Assembly (NCBI GenBank): GCA_019058315.1
Contig: JAHPZH010000002.1
Location: 1,311,910 to 1,375,909 of the forward strand
DNA length: 64,000 bases
Direction: 5' to 3'
Source: Candidatus Helarchaeota archaeon
Lineage (GTDB): Archaea > Asgardarchaeota > Lokiarchaeia > Helarchaeales > RDOG01
Shown here: positions 18,626-27,806 of the stretch, one piece after another
How positions within the stretch are numbered: the first letter of the stretch is position 1
How the letters are laid out: each line of letters opens with the position of its first letter
The notes under the pieces: generated by a model
What the model was told of the DNA's origin: nothing
Databases searched by the model: none
The model's input: only the letters and a program-made list of their open reading frames with translations
Made by a program: the position numbers and the translations under genes

Positions 18626-18920
18626 TCTCATCTTACCTCAAATAGATAAAATTATAACACTGTTTAGTTTTTATTGATAATTAATATAAAAAGAAAATTA
18701 CTGAAATAAATTTAAACTACCACCTAAAAAATAATTATAATAAAATAAACAATATGAAATTTAAAATAAAGTTTATAACCATTTAATGCAAGTAGAAAAT
18801 AATTTGCTTAGACTTTTCCATCAAAATTAAGCAAAATTTTCTTCTAAATTCATAAAATGATTGTAAGTAAAAAAATAAACTTAAAACTTGCTAAAAAATA
18901 AGCAAGGAAAAGGTATTTGC
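18626..18920 (+). promoter_or_regulatory. Leader region upstream of the giant membrane protein
   Basis: This 295-bp AT-rich stretch carries no convincing gene. A short hairpin, CTTGCT-8 nt-AGCAAG, lies at its end (about 18886-18906), directly before the AAAAGG ribosome-binding motif. The track extends the downstream ORF to TTG 18888 through this hairpin. The motif AAAAGGT at 18908-18914, seven nucleotides before ATG 18921, argues for the ATG. The hairpin could affect translation. Confidence 0.35.
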
Positions 18921-21900
18921 ATGAAAACTAATAAAAAAATCCTATTTTCTATTTTAATGGCATTTAATACCTTTTGTTCCCTAATTTCATTTTTCAATAT
19001 GAATTCATTATTTTTACTAAACAATCTTAGTGGGATTAATGGAATTAATTCAAATTCTGAAATTTTTAACCTTCACAGTGACAATTATCAAATAACAGAA
19101 CAATGGCTAAAAAATCCTACATTCGATTCTCCAATAAGCCCAAATTGGACACCCACGACATCTGGTGAATTAACTGACTTTGAGCTTTTAGGAGGTTCAG
19201 GACTTGCTAATTATACAGTAATCGGAGAGCAAGGAACTGAAATATTTGAGCGTAATTTTTCGGAAAGTGGTTGGATTAAGATGCATAACCCGGATTTTCC
19301 CTCTTATCCGAGTGAAGTAAAAGCAACTTCCTTTGAGGGAATCGATTCAGATGGGATTTTAGCCAATCATTCGTGGGATGAAACAGTAGGAGATCAAGTA
19401 GGACAAGATCCAAGTGTCCTCTGGAAACGTAATGAATCTTTTACAAAAGATATGAGTGATTATGAAATCAGTTCTGCATCTATAACAGCAGTTTTCAATG
19501 TAAGTGCTGATTCTAATATTGATAGGGAAAACGATCCGGAAGGAAATTCTGGTTATACTTGGGATCATGTTCTATTTTTTATTAAATTATCAGATATTAA
19601 CGCAAGTCGCAATTATCTTGTAGCTTATTATCAGTTTGAAAACGATACAACTCTTAACGATACTTATATGAAAACATTTCATGAGGAAAATCTAATTTTT
19701 TATTTGTCCTCTATATTTGAACAAGGGACCGATTTTACAATAACAGTAGGTATCAATTTCTTCTGCGAAGACAACATGGATCCACAAGACACCGATACTT
19801 GGTATTATGCGAGAATAAAATCACTTAATTTAACATTTTCTTACAAAAAAATAATAAATCAAGACACACGTGGATATTGGATCCAAACAAGTGATAAATT
19901 AAATGTAACTGGTAAAAATTTTGAAATTGATGAAGCTAAATTGTATTTTCAATACCGGGTTGATCCATCATGGCCTATCGAATCTCCGAATTCAGAATTT
20001 ATAATAAAAGTAAATAATAATACTTATTCTGAAACCATCAAACTTTCAAATTTACCTAATACATTAGAAGAAGCAAGAATTAATGGTTTTGATGTAAAAC
20101 ATCTTTTGGTAAAATATGATAATGTATCCGTATCATTGGAAGTAAGTCTTGCTGATACTTTTAATTTATCAACTAATAAGACTATATCTATCGATAATGT
20201 TAGATTAAATATAACCTTAACAGTTTTAGAAGAGAAAAGCAAGCGTAAACCACCATCTTTGATCCTACCGACAAGCGGCGAGGATTGGACATGGTTAATT
20301 ATTTTACTTAGCATTTTATTAACTGCTATAATGCTCGCTCAGGGTATTTATACATTTCGTGTTAAACGTCCTCCTATGATTCGTAAAATTAGAAAACTTA
20401 AAAAGAGAATCAAGAAAAACAATTTAAAAAATCCAGTTCAAGTACAAAAGAGATCAACAATCATTCAGAGAGTTTTAAGTTATAAATTAAAATCATCCCA
20501 CTTTGCATATGCCTCTAAACCATTAAAGCCGAAAGTTGAAAAGAAATTAAAACAAAAAAGACCTAAAAAAGAAGGTAATCTTAAATTATTATTATTCTTT
20601 GCATTATTTGCATTTCTATTATTTATAATCTCCTCGTCAGCGATTACCAATGGATCATTAGATCCCAATATATTGCCTGCTATCCGAAATTTTATTTTAC
20701 CTAAAAATTCCAATTTTGATCTTCAAAGTAAAGACACTCATGAAACTAAACAATGGATAAAGAATCCATTATTCAATTCACCAATAAATCAATATTGGTC
20801 AACTTCTAAAGGAGGAGATTTAACCGATATGGAGTTAACTGAAGATACTGGCTATGTCAATTATGTTGTTATGGGGGATAATAGGACTGAAAATTATATT
20901 AACAATCCTCCAGAAATTAATAATTGGACTATGGTGCATGATCCTGATCATCCAACTTTTCCAAATGAAACATTATCTGGAACCGAAAATGCTTGGAGTG
21001 GAATTGTAGGAGATGGGGCATTTTCAAATCATAGTTGGAGAGAAGGAGGGCCAAATCAATTAGGACAAGATCCGAGTGTTTTGTGGAAACGAAATATTAC
21101 ATTACCAGTTAATTTTACTGATTATGAAATAACTTCAGCTTCACTTTCTACTAACATAAACGCTAGTCCACTTTCAAATGTTGAGAATGCCGGTGATGGA
21201 TCATATCAGGGAAGAGGAGATTACGTACGCTTTTTCATCAGAGTATCTGATTTAAGTGGAAATATTACATATGAAATTGCCAATTATCTCCATGAAGGTG
21301 ATAGTGACCTTTCTGATACGCCAATGAATAATGTGACTGACACTGATCTTATGTTTTTTTTAAGTTCAGTATTACAAGAGGATGGTTATAATTTTACATT
21401 AACTATGGGTATCAATTTTTGGTGTGAAGATAATGAAGGGACTGATAATGATGAGTGGGAATATACATACATAAAAGAATTCAACCTACATTTTACATAT
21501 CATAAAAAAATAAATCAATTTACATATGCTCGTTGGGATCAAGTAGGAGATAGATTAAATGGTCGAGATTTCAGAATAAATGAAGCAAAATTATATTTTC
21601 AATATAAAACTGATACAAATTGGACCCATTATTCCAATAATTCAGAATTCAGAATCGTCATTAATAGTAGTACACATTCGGAAACAATAAAATTAACATT
21701 GGCAAATTCAACATTTCAAGATGCGAAATTTATTGGTTTTGATGTTACGAATCTAATGATAAAAAATGATAATATAAGAGTCTCATTGGAAGTTTATATA
21801 GCAGACAATTTTCCTTTAGAAGAAAACTTAACTATATCTATCGATAATGTCTCCTTATATATTAGTCGAACCATTATAATACCTCCTGATCTAAGTTCAT

Positions 21901-24599
21901 TATTGCTATTATGGCCAGTAACTAATCCTAATTGGATGATTTTCTTTTTAATTATAATGATTATTGTCTTTTCTATCCTTTTTTCAGCATATCAGACATA
22001 TTATAGATATCCACCTACGGTTAGAACACTTAGAAAGCTTAGAAAAGATATAAAGGGAAATAAATTTGATAAACCAGCATCAGTTAAAACTAGAGAAAAT
22101 TTAATACAAAATCATTTAGATAAGAAATTAAAAGGATTTGCTCTAAAAAAAGCCCCTGAAATAGATACATCCAAATTGATAACCAACGCAATGATAAATC
22201 AAATTGCTTCTGATATATTATCCCAAGTACCTCATGAAAAACTTGCTAATATAGATGCTTCTAAGTTATCTTCTGAAGAAATGAAGCCTATTACTACCAA
22301 TTCTTTAACAAATGCTTTGAAATCTATGTTACCAAAAAGTAAAATGCTTGAAATTGATCCTTCTACATTATTGACATTAGCAGTTTTGAATGGCATTGCC
22401 AATGCTATAAAATCCCAGTTGCGAAAAAAAGAACCTGAAGTGGAAAAACCTGAAATAACTGATGAGATGATAAATAAAATTGCAGCCGATTTAATAGCTC
22501 AAGTATCTCAAGAAAAACTTGTTGATCTAGATGCATCTAAACTATCTTCTGGAGAAATGAATAATATAATTACAAATTCTTTGAAATCATTGCTACCAAA
22601 AAGAAAAAGATTGGAAATTACCACTGCTCAATTGTTAACCGTCGATGTTTTGAATAAAATTGCCAGTGCTACACAATCCCAATTAAAAGAAAAGCCTGAG
22701 GAAGAACTTGAACCGTTAACAGATCAAATGATAAATAAAATTGCAGCCGATTTAATAGCTCAAGTACCTCAAGAAAAGCTTCTTGATCTGGATGCGTCTA
22801 AACTATCTTCTGGAGAAATGAATAATATAATTACAAATTCTTTGAAGTCATTGTATCCAAAAAGAAAAAGGCTGGAAATTAATACTGCTCAATTATTAAC
22901 TGTCGATGTTTTAAATAAAATTGCGAGTGCTACACAATCCCAACTAAAAGAGAAACCTGAAGAAGAACTTGAACCGTTAACCGAAGAAATGATAAATAAA
23001 ATCGCTGCTGATGTAATCTCTCAAGTTCCTCGCGAGAAACTTCTTGATATTGATGCTCTTAAATTATCTTCTGAAGACATGGATTATATAATTACAAATT
23101 CTTTAAAATCATTATATCCTCAAAGAAAATTGCTTGATATAGATATTGCGAAATTATTATCTGTAGATGTTTTGAATAAAATTGCCAGTGCCATAAAATC
23201 CCAACTAAAAGAAATACCTGAAGAAGAAGTTGAACTGATTACAGATGAAATGATAGATGAAATAGCTGCTGATTTAATGAATAAGTTTCCTCAGCAAAAA
23301 CTATCCCGTCTAGAACCCTCCGATTTGAAAACTAAAAAAATTAATAAAATAATTGTAAAAAATTTGAAATCTATGTTACCAAAGGAAAAATTTGCTAAAA
23401 TCTCTGATGCAATGAACGATGATTTTTATGATAACCTTATTAATTCTATAAAATCTCAACTTCCAAGAGATAGATTACTTGATTCATTTATTGCTGAAAT
23501 GATAACTGAAGAAAATGTTAATAGAGTTGCCAACGACTTATTATCTCAGGTACCCAAGGAAAAATTAAACGATCAAAATAAAGAGGCATTATTATCCGAG
23601 GTAACGGAGGAAAAAATAGAAAGTATTATAGAATCCATTTTACCAAGAGAAAAAATTCTTGAATTGGATACCTCTAAAATAATGTCTGATGAATTTATTC
23701 ATAAAATTGCTAATACTATAAAAACTCAGCTTCCAAAAGAAAAACTTCTGATATTTGATACATCTGAAATGTTAACTGAAGAAGTTTTTAATAAAATTAT
23801 CGATCGAATAAAAGCCCAACTTCCAAAAGAAAAATTACTTGAATTAGATACATCCGAATTATTGACTGACGAAATGAAAAATGTGATCTCAAATGCAATA
23901 AAAGCTCAACTGCCAAAAGAAAAACTACTTCAAATAGATCCAACTGAACTTCTAACCGACGAAATGATAAATGGGATTGCAACCGCCGTTATAACGCAAC
24001 TTCCAATAGAAAAGCTACTCGAGCTTGACACATCCGAGTTATTGACCCAGGAAACGATAAATAATATAAATAATGCTGTTAAAGATGAGCTAATAAAAGT
24101 AAAACCACCATTACCAGAGCTCACTTCATATATTCTTACTAAAGTCAATATTAGACTTAAAAAGAAAAAGAGACCTTTAGTAGATATTTTAAGATTTGTT
24201 GAACCAAACCTTCAATTTAATGAGAAATTAATTACTTTTTATCTTAAATTCCGTGCTTTTGTACCTGAAATTCATATTAAGGAAATTATTCCTGAGAATT
24301 TAAAAATCAAAAAACAAATACCATTCCTAGTACCTAGAGAAGTTCAAAAAACTGAAGATGGAAAAACTATTCAAATCTGGAAGATTGTTCCAGAACTTGC
24401 TCGAGATACTTTTGAATTTGGATATATATGTTCAGGAGAAGGAATTGAAAACGAATTTCCATTTGAGATGGAAATACATGGTATGGAGATATCATCTGCC
24501 AAAGAAAAGCAAAAAGAGTTGAAGAAAACAGAAGTTTTTACCCCCAATTTTCATGAATTAATTCAAAAATATAAAGAAACAGAATATAAGGAGATCTAA
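18921..24599 (+). CDS. Giant membrane protein: two ectodomains, cytoplasmic helical repeats, shared C-terminal module
   Basis: The product is about 1,892 residues from ATG 18921. A hydrophobic N-terminus (about 7-40) leads to ectodomain 1 (about 55-440), a membrane helix (about 456-478), a basic loop, another helix (about 553-575), ectodomain 2 (about 580-985) and a fourth helix (about 1004-1028). The ectodomains are duplicates: both have QW(L/I)KNPxF, GQDPSVLWKRN, F(W/F)CEDN and TISIDNV, with many N-x-S/T sequons. The cytoplasmic part is first repeats of about 80 residues (DLDASKLSSGEMNNIITNSL), then about 37-residue units (LPKEKLLELDTSELLTDEM). The last 155 residues are the module shared with the 256- and 521-residue proteins (QIWKIVPEL, FEFGYICSGE). 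An adhesion or envelope-spanning linker role is inferred. Confidence 0.8.
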   Translation: MKTNKKILFSILMAFNTFCSLISFFNMNSLFLLNNLSGINGINSNSEIFNLHSDNYQITEQWLKNPTFDSPISPNWTPTTSGELTDFELLGGSGLANYTVIGEQGTEIFERNFSESGWIKMHNPDFPSYPSEVKATSFEGIDSDGILANHSWDETVGDQVGQDPSVLWKRNESFTKDMSDYEISSASITAVFNVSADSNIDRENDPEGNSGYTWDHVLFFIKLSDINASRNYLVAYYQFENDTTLNDTYMKTFHEENLIFYLSSIFEQGTDFTITVGINFFCEDNMDPQDTDTWYYARIKSLNLTFSYKKIINQDTRGYWIQTSDKLNVTGKNFEIDEAKLYFQYRVDPSWPIESPNSEFIIKVNNNTYSETIKLSNLPNTLEEARINGFDVKHLLVKYDNVSVSLEVSLADTFNLSTNKTISIDNVRLNITLTVLEEKSKRKPPSLILPTSGEDWTWLIILLSILLTAIMLAQGIYTFRVKRPPMIRKIRKLKKRIKKNNLKNPVQVQKRSTIIQRVLSYKLKSSHFAYASKPLKPKVEKKLKQKRPKKEGNLKLLLFFALFAFLLFIISSSAITNGSLDPNILPAIRNFILPKNSNFDLQSKDTHETKQWIKNPLFNSPINQYWSTSKGGDLTDMELTEDTGYVNYVVMGDNRTENYINNPPEINNWTMVHDPDHPTFPNETLSGTENAWSGIVGDGAFSNHSWREGGPNQLGQDPSVLWKRNITLPVNFTDYEITSASLSTNINASPLSNVENAGDGSYQGRGDYVRFFIRVSDLSGNITYEIANYLHEGDSDLSDTPMNNVTDTDLMFFLSSVLQEDGYNFTLTMGINFWCEDNEGTDNDEWEYTYIKEFNLHFTYHKKINQFTYARWDQVGDRLNGRDFRINEAKLYFQYKTDTNWTHYSNNSEFRIVINSSTHSETIKLTLANSTFQDAKFIGFDVTNLMIKNDNIRVSLEVYIADNFPLEENLTISIDNVSLYISRTIIIPPDLSSLLLLWPVTNPNWMIFFLIIMIIVFSILFSAYQTYYRYPPTVRTLRKLRKDIKGNKFDKPASVKTRENLIQNHLDKKLKGFALKKAPEIDTSKLITNAMINQIASDILSQVPHEKLANIDASKLSSEEMKPITTNSLTNALKSMLPKSKMLEIDPSTLLTLAVLNGIANAIKSQLRKKEPEVEKPEITDEMINKIAADLIAQVSQEKLVDLDASKLSSGEMNNIITNSLKSLLPKRKRLEITTAQLLTVDVLNKIASATQSQLKEKPEEELEPLTDQMINKIAADLIAQVPQEKLLDLDASKLSSGEMNNIITNSLKSLYPKRKRLEINTAQLLTVDVLNKIASATQSQLKEKPEEELEPLTEEMINKIAADVISQVPREKLLDIDALKLSSEDMDYIITNSLKSLYPQRKLLDIDIAKLLSVDVLNKIASAIKSQLKEIPEEEVELITDEMIDEIAADLMNKFPQQKLSRLEPSDLKTKKINKIIVKNLKSMLPKEKFAKISDAMNDDFYDNLINSIKSQLPRDRLLDSFIAEMITEENVNRVANDLLSQVPKEKLNDQNKEALLSEVTEEKIESIIESILPREKILELDTSKIMSDEFIHKIANTIKTQLPKEKLLIFDTSEMLTEEVFNKIIDRIKAQLPKEKLLELDTSELLTDEMKNVISNAIKAQLPKEKLLQIDPTELLTDEMINGIATAVITQLPIEKLLELDTSELLTQETINNINNAVKDELIKVKPPLPELTSYILTKVNIRLKKKKRPLVDILRFVEPNLQFNEKLITFYLKFRAFVPEIHIKEIIPENLKIKKQIPFLVPREVQKTEDGKTIQIWKIVPELARDTFEFGYICSGEGIENEFPFEMEIHGMEISSAKEKQKELKKTEVFTPNFHELIQKYKETEYKEI

Positions 24600-24604
24600 A
24601 TACC

Positions 24605-25516
24605 TTGCAAAATAATCTTCTGGAAAAAGCAAGAAAATTAAATAATACCGGAGCATGGTACGAAGCTGAAGATGATCTAAATAATGCTCTTGCGAGTTAT
24701 AAGGAAGCTTTAGAACTCTATGGTGAGTTAAATGATCCCGAAGGAAAAGCCATCGCTTTAAATAATATTGGGGGAATCTATAAAAAAACTGGGAAATTAG
24801 ATGAAGCTCTTAAAGTTTTTAATGAATCTTTGAAAATTGCTGAAGAATTAGAAGATATGCAAGGAAAAGCCACAAGATTAAATAACATTGGTGTGATATA
24901 CCAAACCAAAGGGGAGTTAAATAAAGCTCTTGATGTTTTTCAAAAATCATTAACAATAGCTGAAAAGCTAAAAGATCCAAGATTAAATTCTATATGTTTA
25001 AACAACAACGGTATGATATACCAATCTAAAGGGGAATTAGATAAAGCTCTTGATTATTATAAAAAAGCCTTGAAAATTGATGAAAAATTAAAGAATGAAC
25101 TTGGAAAGACTTTAAGATTGAATAATATAGGTAGGATCTATCAAGCTAAAGAAGAACATAATAAAGCACTTGAATTCTATAAAAAATCCTTGAAAATTGC
25201 TAAAGATTTAAATGAAAAGCACTTAATAGCAACAAGATTAAATAATATTGGAACAACTTTAAGGGTTAAAGGAGATTTAGATAAAGCTTTTGAGAATTTT
25301 GAAGCTGCTTTAAAAATTGATGAAGAATTAAAGGATGAATACGGAAAAGCTACAAGATTGAACAATATTGGAGGAATTTTAAAAGATAAAGGTGACTTTA
25401 AAACGGCTTTAAATTATTGGGAAAAAGCTGAGAAAATTTTTAAAAAATTAGGGCAAAAAAAAGAATACGATACAGTAAGTAAGAATATTTCAATTATTAA
25501 AGAAAAAATTTCATGA
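24605..25516 (+). CDS. TPR protein with seven 40-residue repeats
   Basis: The 303-residue protein starts at TTG 24605, five bases after the giant gene ends; GGAGAT within that gene's last codons can serve as ribosome-binding site. It consists of seven consecutive 40-residue repeats of the form RLNNIGxIYxxKGELDKALxxYxKSLKIxEELKD, the kinesin-light-chain/NPHP3-like TPR subtype, plus a short C-terminal helix. No other domain is present. TPR superhelices bind peptides or other proteins. Tight spacing puts it in an operon with the giant membrane protein and the longin-like gene that follows by 17 bp. Confidence 0.9.
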   Translation: MQNNLLEKARKLNNTGAWYEAEDDLNNALASYKEALELYGELNDPEGKAIALNNIGGIYKKTGKLDEALKVFNESLKIAEELEDMQGKATRLNNIGVIYQTKGELNKALDVFQKSLTIAEKLKDPRLNSICLNNNGMIYQSKGELDKALDYYKKALKIDEKLKNELGKTLRLNNIGRIYQAKEEHNKALEFYKKSLKIAKDLNEKHLIATRLNNIGTTLRVKGDLDKAFENFEAALKIDEELKDEYGKATRLNNIGGILKDKGDFKTALNYWEKAEKIFKKLGQKKEYDTVSKNISIIKEKIS

Positions 25517-25533
25517 TATAGGAGATATAAAAT

Positions 25534-26655
25534 ATGGTAAAAGGATTTTCAGTTTGGAAATGGTCAATTCAAGAAGGTTTATTATTAATTAGAAAATTTC
25601 CACCAGAACTAGAAATTGGAACTCAAGATATGATGCGAGTTTTTTATAATCACATTACAGGTGCAGAAAAGCAGATAGACGTAGTTCTTCGTTTACCAAG
25701 TATGGAATCAAGCATTGCTAGTCATTTTACTGGAGTAGAATCAAAATTACCTTACATGATTAATGTAATATTGGAGTTGGGCGAAGATCCAGAAATGTTT
25801 GGGAATGTTATTACTCGAATCAATTCGGAAGTAATGGACATTCTTAAAAAATTAGATGAAAAAGGGGCTCAGCCTTTAGAGATATATGATGAATTAGATG
25901 AATATTTCAAAAGAATGTTAGATCTGTTTCAAAGGCTAGGAAATCTTTCTAAGGAGCAAAAAGTTGCCCAAATTTATAGTAATCCTAAAGGTCACCAAAT
26001 CATGGGCCTTTTACAAGATGGACCAATTTCTAAAAAGGAATTAAGATATAGTCTTGAGAAAAATCTTAATCAAGTAATCACAAATCTTGAACTTACGCTT
26101 GACCCATATACAGAAACAGAGATTATCAAAGAGGATTGGATTGAAGGAGATAGAGACCAATATTTATTTTTAATGAAAGATTTCACAATAATGAGAGCCC
26201 CTGCTACTAAAATTGTTGAAAAAGCAAGGAAAAATAAACCAACTCCAGGTGTGGCAAAGGAATATTTAAAACAAGTAAAGGAATTTTTCTCAACATATAA
26301 ACCAACTTATGAAGATGGCATGAAAATTTCTGTTATACTTATGCATCCAGACATGTACGACGTTCTTAGATTGTTTTCTTTTGACTCTCATAATTATAAG
26401 AAAATTCCTCCAGGTTATGGTGGTCCTGAAATGAAGAAAATCATAGACTTACTAATTCAAGAGAAAATTCTTACAATGATAACTGAAGGTAAAAGTGAAT
26501 GGGTAATGTTACTTTCAGATGTTGATGTAGCCTTATTTTTTCCTGAATATCTATTAGAAAAAATTAGAATAGCTTTAAAGGCAGGTAAAATTAAAAAACA
26601 AGCCGCAATCAAACATTTAAATTTACTTGAGAAATCTTATTCAAAAGGAACATAA
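25534..26655 (+). CDS. Longin-like domain protein of the GTPase locus
   Basis: The 373-residue protein has a good Shine-Dalgarno motif (GGAGATATAAAATATG). Its first 110 residues follow the same pattern as the longin-like protein at 41803-42873: a strand with a Trp, then (E/K)G, then K(F/Y)P, a helix ending in H-x-G, and the exact match IASHF at about residue 63, followed by a strand and a helix with E/N-P-E. The middle has a winged-helix-like part (GHQIMGLLQDGPISKKELR). The C-terminal 140 residues are mixed and unknown. In Asgard archaea longin domains are thought to work with small GTPases; here the Rag-like GTPase is encoded 11 kb away across the divergent spacer. Confidence 0.6.
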   Translation: MVKGFSVWKWSIQEGLLLIRKFPPELEIGTQDMMRVFYNHITGAEKQIDVVLRLPSMESSIASHFTGVESKLPYMINVILELGEDPEMFGNVITRINSEVMDILKKLDEKGAQPLEIYDELDEYFKRMLDLFQRLGNLSKEQKVAQIYSNPKGHQIMGLLQDGPISKKELRYSLEKNLNQVITNLELTLDPYTETEIIKEDWIEGDRDQYLFLMKDFTIMRAPATKIVEKARKNKPTPGVAKEYLKQVKEFFSTYKPTYEDGMKISVILMHPDMYDVLRLFSFDSHNYKKIPPGYGGPEMKKIIDLLIQEKILTMITEGKSEWVMLLSDVDVALFFPEYLLEKIRIALKAGKIKKQAAIKHLNLLEKSYSKGT

Positions 26656-26669
26656 AAATAATAAAAAAA

Positions 26670-27737
26670 TTAGAAGTTTGGGGCAAAAACTGCATATCCT
26701 CTTTCTGTACCTATAGAATATATGTTAAAAGACTTTCCACTCTCTGGATTTATTACTAATTTTAAAACTGGAAACAGATAAATAGGAAATTTAGGAGATT
26801 CCGGTCCTTTAGATTTTTGTAAATTTTGAAATAGTTTTTTTGCATTATTCATTCTATCTTTGATATCTCCATCAAAATAGCCTAACTGTGCTTTTACAGC
26901 ATCTTCGTCTAAATCTTTCAAAGATTTTATGTAAATTCCGTCAACAGTAGTGATTATTTCGCTTAATTCTTCTCCCATTTTTTTCTCAAATTCTGGCTTA
27001 AAAAACAAATGTGGTATATATTCTCCTTTAGCTGTTTTAAAGGGGACTGATTCTACTTTATATTTGTAGTTCTTTCCAGTTCCTTTACAATCCTTACAAG
27101 GTAATTTACCAAAATCTTGTTTACATTTATTGCATAAATCATTCCCTAAACCTCTACAGGATTGACAAAAGACCAGTCCAGACCCGTAACATTCGCCACA
27201 ATTATAAATTAACATTTTCTTTTCTTTTTTATTATTTGTAATCATTTCAATATTGAATGATAATTTGCCTGAGCCTTTGCATTTCTTACACTTAACTTGT
27301 CCACTTCCATTACATTTCTCACACTGAATGAGCCCAGTCCCTTTGCATTTTTTACAAGAACTATATCCCTTTCCATTACAGCTCTCACAATTAATTTCCT
27401 CTATCGAATTATACATTGGAACATATTCTTTTCCTTTCCAATCCAACTGATTTACACTTTTAGGAAAATCATAGAATTTGACTTTACTCAGTTTATCCTG
27501 ATTAACCTCAAATTCTTCATAAGTTCTACTCGCTTTTTCAGCAGAAAGTTCAGACCTGAAAAAAAATACAGCGCTTTTTACCACATTTTCAACAGTTTCG
27601 GCAGCAGAGATGTTACCTTTTTCAAACTTAACTCCCTTTACGCCAAAACTTTTTTCTAATTGTTTTGCAGCTGTCTTATTTATAAATTTTTCAAAAACAT
27701 CATCAGATACTGGAGATTTAACACTCAATTTAATCAC
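26670..27737 (-). CDS. DnaJ-type zinc-finger protein without J domain, copy 1
   Basis: The 355-residue protein carries eight CxxC motifs in two blocks of four, at about residues 117-160 and 180-225. Several have the full CxxCxGxG form (CNGKGY, CKGTGL, CNGSGQ), as in the zinc-binding cysteine-rich region of DnaJ/Hsp40. There is no J domain (no HPD) and no signal peptide. The N-terminal 110 residues and C-terminal 130 residues are shared only with the next gene, so these are tandem paralogs. A chaperone or redox role is possible. It converges on the longin-like gene with a 14-bp gap. Confidence 0.75.
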   Translation of the reverse strand: MIKLSVKSPVSDDVFEKFINKTAAKQLEKSFGVKGVKFEKGNISAAETVENVVKSAVFFFRSELSAEKASRTYEEFEVNQDKLSKVKFYDFPKSVNQLDWKGKEYVPMYNSIEEINCESCNGKGYSSCKKCKGTGLIQCEKCNGSGQVKCKKCKGSGKLSFNIEMITNNKKEKKMLIYNCGECYGSGLVFCQSCRGLGNDLCNKCKQDFGKLPCKDCKGTGKNYKYKVESVPFKTAKGEYIPHLFFKPEFEKKMGEELSEIITTVDGIYIKSLKDLDEDAVKAQLGYFDGDIKDRMNNAKKLFQNLQKSKGPESPKFPIYLFPVLKLVINPESGKSFNIYSIGTERGYAVFAPNF

Positions 27738-27806
27738 AAATTAATTTTAGTATGAAATATTATTTGATAATTTCATTTTAACTATGTTGAATCAAAAAAA
27801 AAAGAA

